DNA of 35,365 nt. It comes from Planctomyces sp. SH-PL62. GTDB taxonomy: Bacteria; Planctomycetota; Planctomycetia; Planctomycetales; Planctomycetaceae. The stretch covers positions 1 to 35,365 of the forward strand of contig CAMDEA010000086.1 of assembly GCA_945893045.1 (NCBI GenBank), in the 5' to 3' direction. The first letter of the stretch is position 1; the number at the start of each line of letters is the position of its first letter. Below the pieces are notes generated by a model that was not told the DNA's origin, ran no database searches, and was given only the letters and a program-made list of their open reading frames with translations. The position numbers and the translations under genes are program-made. Shown piece by piece: positions 1 to 7,693 of this stretch.

Positions 1-1350
1 GGCGACGGAGCCGACTCGATCGACGGCGGCGACGGTGATGACACGGCCTGCGGACAGACCGGTAACGACGATGTCCGCGGCGGTGCCGGCAACGACACGC
101 TGCAAGGCAACGATGGCGATGACTCGGTCAACGGCATGGACGGCAACGACACGCTCGACGGCAATCTCGGCCGCGACACGCTCTTCGGTGGTGCTGGTGA
201 TGACTCGTTGATCTCCACCGACGGCAACGATCAAGTCAACGGCCAAGGTGGTTCAGCGGACACGTTCACTTTCAACGGCGATAACACGATCGCCGATACC
301 TTCACGATCACGGCGGTCGCCGATGTGAATCCCGGCACGGGTCGCGTGGGGATCGGACTGGCTCGCTTGAATCCCGGTCTGTCGTTCACCACGGTGCTGC
401 TGGGAGTCGAAGTCTTCACGTTGAATCTGAACGGCGGAAACGATCTGGTCACCGTCAGCGATCTGGCGACCGTCAATGATCTCACCGTGCTGAACATCAA
501 CGGCGGCGACGGGAACGACGCGATTGACGCTTCGCTCTCGACGAGCACAACGGTCGCGCTCCGCATGTTTCTGGGTGCCGGCAATGACTCGGTCCTCAGC
601 GGTGCGGGCAACGACACGATTCAGGGCGAGGCCGGCAATGACACGATCATCGCCAACGACGGTACCGACTCGCTGCTCGGCGGTGACGGCAACGACAGCC
701 TGAATGGCAACGGTGGCAACGATACGATCAATGGCGGTCTCGGCGACGATTCGATCTGGGGCGGTGCGGGGACCGACTCGCTGCTCGGCTTGGATGGCAA
801 GGACACCATCCTGGGACAAGGCAGCAGCGACACGATCGACGGTGGCATCGGCGACGACTTCCTGGACGGCGGCTATGGTGTTTCCGAATCGGTGATTGCA
901 GGCTCCGGCGACGATTCGATCCGCGGCGGTGCGGGCAACGACAAGATCGCCGGGCGGGATGGAATCGACCGGCTCTTCGGTGACGACGGCAATGACACGA
1001 TCAAGGGGGGCGATGGTGCCGACAGCATCGACGGCGGCAACGGCAATGATCTGGTCAGCGGCGACCAGGGGAACGACACGATCAACGGAGGTGCGGGCAA
1101 CGACTTCCTGTTGGGCGGCGTCGACAACGATCGGATTCTCGGCGGGGCCGGCAACGATACCTGCGTCGGCGAAGCGGGCAACGACTACGTCGATGGTCAA
1201 GGTGGCACCGACAAAGTGCTCGGCGGTAATGGCACCGGCACGAACACCAAGGCACCCGCCGATACCGTGTTGGGTGCCTCCAGCGAAATCAACGAGCTGT
1301 TCAAGATCCTGACCGCTCGGCCCAGCATCTTTAACGAACTGAACTTCTAA
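1..1350 (+). CDS. RTX-type calcium-binding repeat protein, C-terminal part (5' end outside window)
   Basis: The frame is open from base 1 and ends at a TAA at 1348-1350, so only the last ~449 residues are visible and the true start lies upstream. Nearly the whole stretch is made of glycine/aspartate nonapeptides of the GGxGNDxLx type, the RTX calcium-binding beta-roll; such proteins are usually secreted and fold on binding calcium outside the cell. Two repeat blocks flank an insert of about 100 residues (roughly 285-590 nt), which is richer in hydrophobic and beta-forming residues. The last ~30 residues, ending ELNF, lack repeats. No protease, lipase or adhesin domain is visible in this part, so the activity is unknown. 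A strong terminator follows 33 nt after the stop. The long open frames on the opposite strand are shadows of the repetitive sequence. Confidence 0.9.
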   Translation, partial: GDGADSIDGGDGDDTACGQTGNDDVRGGAGNDTLQGNDGDDSVNGMDGNDTLDGNLGRDTLFGGAGDDSLISTDGNDQVNGQGGSADTFTFNGDNTIADTFTITAVADVNPGTGRVGIGLARLNPGLSFTTVLLGVEVFTLNLNGGNDLVTVSDLATVNDLTVLNINGGDGNDAIDASLSTSTTVALRMFLGAGNDSVLSGAGNDTIQGEAGNDTIIANDGTDSLLGGDGNDSLNGNGGNDTINGGLGDDSIWGGAGTDSLLGLDGKDTILGQGSSDTIDGGIGDDFLDGGYGVSESVIAGSGDDSIRGGAGNDKIAGRDGIDRLFGDDGNDTIKGGDGADSIDGGNGNDLVSGDQGNDTINGGAGNDFLLGGVDNDRILGGAGNDTCVGEAGNDYVDGQGGTDKVLGGNGTGTNTKAPADTVLGASSEINELFKILTARPSIFNELNF

Positions 1351-1383
1351 CGGAGTGCGAGAACCCGGCGGGCCAACGCCAGT

Positions 1384-1414
1384 GCCCGGCTTCGTCCGCG
1401 AAGCCGGGCTTTTT
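1384..1414 (+). terminator. Rho-independent terminator of the RTX gene
   Basis: A perfect 11-bp GC-rich stem (1384-1394 with 1399-1409) closes a TCCG tetraloop and is followed by five T residues at 1410-1414. It lies 33 nt downstream of the RTX stop codon on the same strand. Confidence 0.85.
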
Positions 1415-1452
1415 GTTGCGCCGCGCCACCACGCCACTGGGCTTGTCCCAGT

Positions 1453-1694
1453 GGTTCCCGCGCTCTGCAGCTACGGCGCGGAAGAACGAAAGACGCCACG
1501 ATCAAAACATTGCTGAGCGTTCGTGGCCCGTAGCTGCAGAGCGCGGGAACCACCCCGGCAAGCGGGGTGGCGGGATTTTTATTGCAGCTACGGTGCGGAA
1601 GAACGAAAGACGCCACGATCAAAACATTGCTGAGCGTTCGTGGCCCGTAGCCACAGAGCGCGGGAACCACCCCGGCAAGCGGGGTGGCGGGATT
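1453..1694. repeat. Compound intergenic repeat: 24-bp inverted repeat plus 111-bp tandem duplication
   Basis: A perfect 24-bp inverted repeat (1453-1476 with 1529-1552) encloses a smaller GCCACGA/TCGTGGC stem. A 111-nt unit at 1467-1577 recurs almost unchanged at 1584-1694, an offset of 117 nt. The second copy ends 4 nt before the stop codon of the minus-strand gene that follows. The rest of this ~350-nt gap holds only the terminator of the RTX gene. I see no ORF here. It resembles a palindromic, MITE- or REP-like unit that has duplicated in place. Confidence 0.8.
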
Positions 1695-1698
1695 CTCG

Positions 1699-4600
1699 TT
1701 ACTTCAACAGCTTCGTGAGTTCCTCAATCCCCGCCTTCAATCCGACAATGTCCGAGCCGGCCACCACGATCGCATTCTTCTCGACGGCGAACGGACTCCA
1801 ACAGAGGCTGACCAACGCTCCGCCCGGACCTGGGTATTTCTCATCGGCGATCTGCGGCAACAGTTCGCTGGCTTGCAGGACCGCCACGGTCGGGCTGGTC
1901 GCGCTGCTGCCCAGCACGATCATGTGCGAATCGGTCGTGTAGGCTTCGGGCAACTGCGCGGGGAGTTGATACGCGCCGACATGCTGCGTCAGCCTCGACC
2001 ACGGCTTGGCCCACCGCGCGCGGAACTCGGCCGATGTTTTCACTTCGGCCGACGCGGCGTTGAGTACGGTGACTTGGTCCGCCGCGGCGGACTCGTTGAC
2101 GTGCAGTTGAACTCCCGGTTCGTAGCACTGTTCGACGTCGCCGCTGAAATCGACGAAGCCCTCGCCGGTGATCGTGATGCGGCTGTTGGGAAGCCGCCAA
2201 TTGGCTGAGACATCTTTGCCGTCCTTGGTCTGAGCGGTGAGAGTGCCGTCGGCCGCCACGCCCAGCGTGATCTCCTGATCGACTTTCACCGCAGTCGGTT
2301 CTTTCTTCATCGAGACGGAAAAGACCTTCGCATACGGATTCCAAACGCGCGGGTACGCGATCTTGCGGAGCACCTCGGCTTCCGGTTTCACTGTGACTTT
2401 GACTCCGGCAATTCCGAGCCGGTCGGTCAGCGTGCGAATGACGTCGGGCGGAGTGTTCACATTCGTCGCGAGGATGATCTCTGGTTTACTCAGCAGAAAA
2501 TCCTTGAGCCGTTCGGCGTCGAAGATTCGAACTGGCGCGACAAGACGCGGCGTGCGGGCGTCGGTCTTGTGAGCGGCCTTGGTCTCACCGACGAGGTTGG
2601 CGACGGGGCTGCTCAACTTGATGAGGTAGTCGCCGCCCGGTGCGTTCGAGCCCAGCGACAGGGACTCGTGATATTTACCGGTGAGGTTCATCGAGCGATT
2701 CACGCGGTACACCTCCTGGCCGGCGGGATCGGTGACAGAGACGACGATCGGCCAAGGCATGCTCAGCCGCTTGAGCGAGGCGGCGATCGACAGCACGCCG
2801 TTGTGAATACCGGCGGTGACGTCGATCCCTTCGGGCTTGCGCGGCGCGGCGAAGAAGACTTTCATCTCGCCCGGCTCGAACTGAGTTTTGAAAGGCTCGG
2901 TCGGATTGGCGAGCAGGGTTGAGCGATCGAAGTGGGCACCTTCCAACGAATAGACGACCGGCATTTCCGGAGGCAGTCGCAACGCCAACGTGGCCGAGTG
3001 CGGCGCGTAGTTGTAGATCACGTGCTTCTTGTCATCGGCGATGGCGGGCAGTTCTTCGTTGCCGTTGATCGCCAGGACGATGATCCCTTCGCCGCCGCGC
3101 TGGTGCTCGATGAGCAGTTCGTTGGAGTCGGTCTCGATCCACGGCTTCGAGGCGGTTTGCTGCAGCGTGGCTTTGAGCGGGGCGACGGCGTTCCGCACTG
3201 GCTCATCCATGAAGTGATTCGTTTGAAAGAAGCTGGCCTCGCGAGCCGTTTTGAATTGCTTGGCGTCGGTTTGGAACAGCACGTTCCAGCGATACGACAG
3301 CCCCTTGAGATCGACGTCGGCCACGATCGGGATCGCGTTGTCGAACTTCACGGTCGTGCTCTTGTCCACGACGATGCGGCCGCCGGCGTCGGTGAACTTT
3401 TTGAGATGCTCTTCGATCAAATCGGGCAGTTCAAATGTCTGGCTGACGATGACCAGCGTCTTGTAATTCTTGAGCGCCCCGTAAGGCAGCGTCCGTTCGT
3501 GAATGATCTGCGCCGGATAGCCGGCTCGCGCGAGGGCGTAGTGCGCGGTCAGCACGGACTCTTTGTAATCGCCGCCGACGTTGTAGGCATTGATGTCGAT
3601 CTCTTTGCTCTGGAACGCGGAGTTCTCCGGCAGCGAGGCGATCTTCCGCTTGATCTGCTCGCAGGCTTTCTTGCTGGCCTCTTGGAGCGTGATTTCTTCT
3701 TCTCGCAGCGCGAGTTCGGTGAAGCTCCACAAGACCGCGACGTCGTGGCCGGTCAGCAGCGTTTCCTTCAGCACCGGTCCAATCTTCTTGGCGGCGTTGT
3801 TGACCTCGGCGAGATCCGCCGGCTTCATCGCCATCGTGTTCAGCCACCAGTTGCTGGTCAATCCGGCGGCGAGCATCCCGTTCATCGCGGCGCGATAAGC
3901 ATGCGCCTGTTGCGGCGGCGGCACCGGATCGCCGAAGAGCTGACCATTCATCGCGTGTGCCATGCGAGAAGACGGATCGTGCGACTTTTCGAGTTGCACG
4001 CCAGAATACACGCCCAGCCGGTCGATGCCCCAATCGACGAAGACGTGCGACGCAGGAATGTCGTTGACCTCCTGGTTAAGCGGGTCGGTGCCGTCCATGA
4101 TCGCGTGCGGGGCATACAAGTCGGTGCTGAACGTCGCCTGCGGCCAGACCATCTTGATGTCTCGGCGCGCTTGCCGCTGGCAGTCCTTCATAATTTCGCA
4201 GCGGACCGTCATGTACTTGAGCCAGTCGTCGCTCGATCGCGCCGCGGGGTTGTCGGTGAATTGCCAGCCGCGCTGCTCGTACCACGCCTGCTCGTCCCAA
4301 TCCGGGAAGCCGGAGGCGGAACCACCGGCGGGTGTCTTGCCCCAACCGAGGCCCGGCTCATCGAGCGTGCCGACGCTGATGATGTTCGGCGCGAACCGCC
4401 GCAACCGTTGCGACGTGTGAAAGCTCAGCAGCCGCATCGCATTGTTCATGTCGGCCGCCGCCCAGCTCTTCATCGAGCCGAACGGTTTGTGAGTCACATA
4501 GCCGGTCCAATACATGTAGACGACGGTCGGCAAGTTCGCGGCGATCGCGTCCTCGAACACGCGCATCCCAATCGTTTTGACTCCACGCGGCGTGAGACTC

Positions 4601-5046
4601 GGCCCGGTCTGTTGCGGGTTAAGCCGTCCATAACTGAAGGCGTTGCCGAGCAGAAAATTCGCTCCGCCAGCCTTCAACTCGTTGAAATTCGCCGTCTGCG
4701 AGACCAGCAGCGTCGAGTCGATGACGCCGCTGCTGATCGTCAGCTTGCCGACCTCTTTGCCGTCGAGCTTCACGGCATAGACATCTGGTGCAAGCGATCC
4801 GGAGATCAATTCCACGGTCGTTGTGCCGGTCTTGCCAACGAGGGTAAACACCAGCGGCGCGACACCGGCCCTCGTTGGCACGACTTCGACTTTCGCGGTC
4901 GATCCTTCCGGCAATCCGGCGACGGCGATCTCAATCGGCTCGAACGCATAGAACGCCTGCCGCTCTTGCGGGAACAACAACTCGGCGGCCGGCAGAGAGG
5001 AAAATCCGCACGCGGCGACAACGAGAATCATGAGCAAGCGACGCAT
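1699..5046 (-). CDS. Secreted glycoside-hydrolase-like protein (GH42/beta-galactosidase-like architecture)
   Basis: This is an 1115-aa protein. Residues 1-20 form a signal peptide (MRRLLMILVVAAC... ending at an Ala-rich cleavage site), so it should be exported. Residues ~140-420 look like a TIM barrel, with many Trp/Tyr residues and a TLDEPGLGW segment near 228 that could supply a catalytic acid. Residues ~500-575 (VIVSQTFELPD, then a GGRIVVD strand) resemble the glutamine-amidotransferase-like trimerisation domain that follows the barrel in GH42 beta-galactosidases. The C-terminal ~450 residues look like beta domains and a further alpha/beta domain. The start is set by a TAGGAG ribosome-binding site about 10 nt upstream of ATG 5046. 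It lies 69 nt downstream of msrA on the same strand and may be co-transcribed. Substrate unknown; the family assignment rests on domain order and a few motifs only. Confidence 0.8.
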   Translation of the reverse strand: MRRLLMILVVAACGFSSLPAAELLFPQERQAFYAFEPIEIAVAGLPEGSTAKVEVVPTRAGVAPLVFTLVGKTGTTTVELISGSLAPDVYAVKLDGKEVGKLTISSGVIDSTLLVSQTANFNELKAGGANFLLGNAFSYGRLNPQQTGPSLTPRGVKTIGMRVFEDAIAANLPTVVYMYWTGYVTHKPFGSMKSWAAADMNNAMRLLSFHTSQRLRRFAPNIISVGTLDEPGLGWGKTPAGGSASGFPDWDEQAWYEQRGWQFTDNPAARSSDDWLKYMTVRCEIMKDCQRQARRDIKMVWPQATFSTDLYAPHAIMDGTDPLNQEVNDIPASHVFVDWGIDRLGVYSGVQLEKSHDPSSRMAHAMNGQLFGDPVPPPQQAHAYRAAMNGMLAAGLTSNWWLNTMAMKPADLAEVNNAAKKIGPVLKETLLTGHDVAVLWSFTELALREEEITLQEASKKACEQIKRKIASLPENSAFQSKEIDINAYNVGGDYKESVLTAHYALARAGYPAQIIHERTLPYGALKNYKTLVIVSQTFELPDLIEEHLKKFTDAGGRIVVDKSTTVKFDNAIPIVADVDLKGLSYRWNVLFQTDAKQFKTAREASFFQTNHFMDEPVRNAVAPLKATLQQTASKPWIETDSNELLIEHQRGGEGIIVLAINGNEELPAIADDKKHVIYNYAPHSATLALRLPPEMPVVYSLEGAHFDRSTLLANPTEPFKTQFEPGEMKVFFAAPRKPEGIDVTAGIHNGVLSIAASLKRLSMPWPIVVSVTDPAGQEVYRVNRSMNLTGKYHESLSLGSNAPGGDYLIKLSSPVANLVGETKAAHKTDARTPRLVAPVRIFDAERLKDFLLSKPEIILATNVNTPPDVIRTLTDRLGIAGVKVTVKPEAEVLRKIAYPRVWNPYAKVFSVSMKKEPTAVKVDQEITLGVAADGTLTAQTKDGKDVSANWRLPNSRITITGEGFVDFSGDVEQCYEPGVQLHVNESAAADQVTVLNAASAEVKTSAEFRARWAKPWSRLTQHVGAYQLPAQLPEAYTTDSHMIVLGSSATSPTVAVLQASELLPQIADEKYPGPGGALVSLCWSPFAVEKNAIVVAGSDIVGLKAGIEELTKLLK

Positions 5047-5115
5047 CAGTCGAGGTCTCCTAACAGAGTCGTTGGGACAATTTCATACGGCCGAGATTGG
5101 AGCCGTGTATTGTGA

Positions 5116-5673
5116 TCATTGGCGAGCGGGGCCGCGCAGGCGGCCGGCAAACTGCTGTCGGAACTTGCCGACCTTCGGCGAGATGACCGCTTGGCAATAA
5201 CCCTGAGCCGGATGCGTGCGGAAGTAGCCTTGGTGATAGTTCTCGGCCGCATAAAACACCTCGAACTGCGCGACCTGTGTGACGATTGGTCCGCTCAATC
5301 TCTTCTCTGCATTCAATTCGGAGATCTTGGCGGCGGCGATCCGTTGCTGCTCGTCATCGTGGCAGAAGATCGCGGAGCGATACTGCGTGCCGCGATCGGC
5401 TCCTTGCCGATTGAGCGTCGTCGGATCGTGCATCGCGAAGAACACGTCGAGCAAATCGGCGAACGAAATCTCGGCTGGATCGAACGTGACTTGGATCACT
5501 TCGGCGTGCCCGGTGCCACCGCCGCAGACCGCATCGTAAGTCGCGTCCGGCACATGTCCGCCGCAGTAGCCGGAGACCACCTGGCGGACTCCGCGAAGCT
5601 GCTCGAAGACCGCTTCCAAGCACCAGAAGCAGCCGCCGCCGAAAGTCGCCTGCGGAGTGATTGAATTCGGCAT
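5116..5673 (-). CDS. msrA: Peptide methionine sulfoxide reductase MsrA
   Basis: The protein is 185 aa, within the usual MsrA range. It reduces the S-epimer of methionine sulfoxide in proteins, repairing oxidative damage. The family signature GGCFWC starts at residue 13, with catalytic Cys15 and Cys18 nearby. Other family motifs are YCGG, the segment TYDAVCGGGTGHAEV, and the region DPTTLNRQGADRGTQYRS followed by YHQGYF. A C-terminal Cys in the GYCQAV segment (about residue 161) is a candidate resolving cysteine. There is no signal peptide and no fused MsrB domain, so it should be cytoplasmic. An AGGAG sequence lies about 12 nt upstream of ATG 5673. The secreted hydrolase-like gene follows downstream on the same strand. 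Confidence 0.96.
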   Translation of the reverse strand: MPNSITPQATFGGGCFWCLEAVFEQLRGVRQVVSGYCGGHVPDATYDAVCGGGTGHAEVIQVTFDPAEISFADLLDVFFAMHDPTTLNRQGADRGTQYRSAIFCHDDEQQRIAAAKISELNAEKRLSGPIVTQVAQFEVFYAAENYHQGYFRTHPAQGYCQAVISPKVGKFRQQFAGRLRGPARQ

Positions 5674-5840
5674 CGTGGAAGGTCTCCTGGGATCGAGTGT
5701 GCTGCATCGTCGCGACCGTGCGCCGTCAGGCGTGTTGTCCCAACCGCGTCATCTGCCAGCAAGCTCGGTCGCAGAGACCGGCCGATCGTGGCACTTGCAA
5801 ATCATGATTCAAGGACCACGGCCGGCCAATTTGTGAATTT

Positions 5841-5931
5841 GGGTGGCACGTCCTGACCATCGGGAAGGGCGTGGGAATCGCGATCAACTCTGAAAACCAC
5901 GCCCTTCCCGATGGTCAGGGACGTGCCACCC
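5841..5931. repeat. Long inverted repeat, arms of 34/35 nt
   Basis: Arms 5841-5874 and 5897-5931 are complementary apart from a single-base indel and enclose a 22-nt loop. It lies in the divergent gap between msrA and the rhomboid gene. An in-frame ATG for the rhomboid ORF at 5911 falls inside the right arm and is not credible as a start. The rest of the 5674-6126 gap shows no gene; both promoters of the divergent pair must lie in it, but I cannot place them. Confidence 0.75.
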
Positions 5932-6126
5932 ATGACGGTAGAGTTGACTCAAACAAAACTTCTAGCCGGCCGTGATTCAAGAACTCCGCAGACTTGGCCT
6001 GGACCACATTCGCTGATGAAATCTTGCGGAACCGAAGAATCCGTGACTGCTGGGCCGGCTGCGTTACATGAACTTCGTGAACGGTTCGGCTCAACTCGCT
6101 CTCAGTGCCGCCCATCCGAGGTCGTC

Positions 6127-6801
6127 ATGTTGTTTCCCATCCCGATGCAGGTCTCGAACCCGCGACATGTTGGCGCGAAAACGCAGCCGGTGGCGAATGT
6201 CGTCCTCATCATTCTCAATGTGCTGGGGTATTTGCTGCTCTCGCCCCTCACATGGGCCGTGGGGCCAGGCTCGGCACCTTGGACTATCCTGACTTACGGG
6301 TTCGTCCACATTGGCTGGTGGCACGTGTTGTTCAACGTGTGGTATCTGTGGGTTTTTGGGAACCCAGTCAATCGCCGGATCGGCAACGGGTACTACCTCG
6401 CGACGTATTTGGGGACGATCCTCCTGATCGGCCTCGTGGGCCGGCTGATCCTGCCAGGCTTTAGCGTCGGTGCTTCCGGAGCAGTCTTCGCCATCATTGC
6501 GATGATGGGCCTGTTGATGCCGTCGGCGAAAGTCGAGGTGCATTACCTCGCGTTCTTTCCGATCACGATCGTGATGGGATTGCTGAAGCGGCCGAGCTAT
6601 TGGCTGTTCTGGATCGTGCGTTGGGGAACCGGTCAGTGGAATGCTCTGGCCCTGTGCGCGGCGTATCCGCTGTTCGAGCTGTGCGCGATGTTGTTTGGCG
6701 GATTGAGCTGGACGAACTTGGGACACTTGGCCGGATTTGTTTGCGGCGTGGGAGCGGTGTTGCTGCTGCCCACGTCGATTTCGATGGGACGCCGAAGATA
6801 G
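6127..6801 (+). CDS. Rhomboid-family intramembrane serine protease
   Basis: The protein is 224 aa with about six hydrophobic segments and no extra domains. Rhomboids cleave transmembrane substrates within the membrane using a Ser-His dyad. The GASGAVF motif gives Ser117 and the GHLAGF motif gives His200. The helix carrying HVLFNVWYLWVFG matches the conserved HxxxN-type segment, and a TYGFVHIGWWH loop precedes it. An active enzyme is therefore expected. I chose ATG 6127 (MLFPIPMQV) because the upstream 72 in-frame codons run through an inverted repeat and read as unrelated sequence; a weak GAGG precedes it. The gene lies 192 nt upstream of the pspA-kinase operon on the same strand, so it could belong to the same membrane-stress neighbourhood, though a palindromic element separates them. 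Confidence 0.9.
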   Translation: MLFPIPMQVSNPRHVGAKTQPVANVVLIILNVLGYLLLSPLTWAVGPGSAPWTILTYGFVHIGWWHVLFNVWYLWVFGNPVNRRIGNGYYLATYLGTILLIGLVGRLILPGFSVGASGAVFAIIAMMGLLMPSAKVEVHYLAFFPITIVMGLLKRPSYWLFWIVRWGTGQWNALALCAAYPLFELCAMLFGGLSWTNLGHLAGFVCGVGAVLLLPTSISMGRRR

Positions 6802-6819
6802 ACTGGAAGCGATTTCAAA

Positions 6820-6962
6820 GCCGCAAAGCGGCGACGGAATTAAGCCGTGGGCGTCAGCCCACGGAGAAGTACTGGCGTCGCCCCTATCGGGGCTTGATCG
6901 GCAGCAAGACCCGAAGTCCGTGGGCTTTCGCCCACGGCTAAACTCCGTCGCCGCTTCGCGGC
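6820..6962. repeat. Nested inverted repeat upstream of pspA
   Basis: Imperfect arms of about 33 nt at 6820-6853 and 6930-6962 pair. Each side also holds a smaller hairpin built on CCGTGGGC/GCCCACGG (about 6845-6864 and 6918-6937). It fills most of the 192-nt gap between the rhomboid gene and pspA. There is no T-run, so it is not a clear terminator. Confidence 0.75.
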
Positions 6963-6993
6963 TGAAAACACAAGAACTGAAAGGGGTGCGGCG

Positions 6994-7671
6994 ATGGGAT
7001 TGTTCAAACGAATCAGCGACATCATCTCGGCGAACTTGGGTGAGCTCGTCGAAGGTATGGAAGACCCGGAGATGTTGCTCAAGCAGGCCGTCAGCGAGAT
7101 GGAGTTCTCCATCGAGGACGCGACTCAGGAGACCGCCAAAGCCCTGGCCGGCGAGAAGAAGCTGCAGAAGGAACTGGCTCACAACCAGGGCGAAGCGAAG
7201 GTCTGGCAATCGCGCGCCGAGAAGGCCGTGGACGAAGGCAACGATCAAGCCGCTCGCGACGCGCTCTCGCGCAAGCAGGAACACGATCGCTTGATCGTCG
7301 CCCTGGAAGATCAAATGCGTGCGGCTCATCAGGCCACGGAAACGTTGCGGCACCAGCTCGACGGCATGAAGGCGAAGCTGGCAGAAGCAAAACGCAATCT
7401 CGCCACGCTGAGTGCTCGGCAACGAGCTGCCGACGTGCGCAAGAAAGTGCTCAGCAATGCCAAGGAGAGCGACCTGACCGTCAGCGACGAAGCCTTCGCG
7501 AAGTTCGAGCGGTTGCGTGAAAAAGTCGAGCAAACGGAAGCGGAAGCGGAAGCGTTGGCCGAGTTGCGCGGCGTCGATTTCGGTCAATCGGCTGCCCAGT
7601 CGTCAGCCAGCGATGCTTCGGACATTGACGCGCAGTTGGCGGCAATGAAAGCCAAGAAAGCGGCTCAGTAA
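6994..7671 (+). CDS. pspA: PspA/IM30 (Vipp1) family membrane-stress protein
   Basis: The protein is 225 aa, typical for the family. PspA/IM30 proteins form ESCRT-III-like assemblies on the inner face of the cytoplasmic membrane and protect it when the proton-motive force is disturbed. The N-terminus MGLFKRISDIISANLGELVE is the amphipathic membrane-binding helix. It is followed by the conserved EDPEMLLKQAVSEME segment and a long coiled coil with a WQSRAEKAV motif and a GNDQAARDAL turn. The C-terminal ~35 residues are Ala/Ser-rich and end in a short helix. The start follows an AAGGGG ribosome-binding site. It is the first gene of a tight operon: the kinase begins 22 nt after its stop. No transcription regulator of the PspF type is present in the window, which makes the kinase the obvious partner. 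Confidence 0.95.
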   Translation: MGLFKRISDIISANLGELVEGMEDPEMLLKQAVSEMEFSIEDATQETAKALAGEKKLQKELAHNQGEAKVWQSRAEKAVDEGNDQAARDALSRKQEHDRLIVALEDQMRAAHQATETLRHQLDGMKAKLAEAKRNLATLSARQRAADVRKKVLSNAKESDLTVSDEAFAKFERLREKVEQTEAEAEALAELRGVDFGQSAAQSSASDASDIDAQLAAMKAKKAAQ

Positions 7672-7693
7672 CGCAGCCGGGAAGGCATCGGTC

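Noticed and set aside
253..1437. Long open frame on the minus strand across the RTX repeats (394 codons).
   Set aside because: It is a mirror of the repetitive GGxGNDT coding; composition is low-complexity Val/Ala/Arg/Asp and no start signal is present.
1467..1694. Repeats considered as a CRISPR array.
   Set aside because: Only two long copies exist, with a 6-nt gap and no spacers or cas genes.
2932..5115. Open frame of 727 codons on the plus strand.
   Set aside because: It is antisense to the secreted hydrolase-like gene, is Arg/His/Val-rich, and has no family motif, while the minus-strand frame has a signal peptide and ribosome-binding site.
5911..6126. N-terminal extension of the rhomboid gene from ATG 5911.
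   Set aside because: The ATG lies in the arm of an inverted repeat and the extra residues do not resemble rhomboid sequence.
6091..7587. Open frame of 498 codons on the minus strand over rhomboid and pspA.
   Set aside because: It crosses two recognised genes and an inverted repeat; its composition is like other shadow frames.
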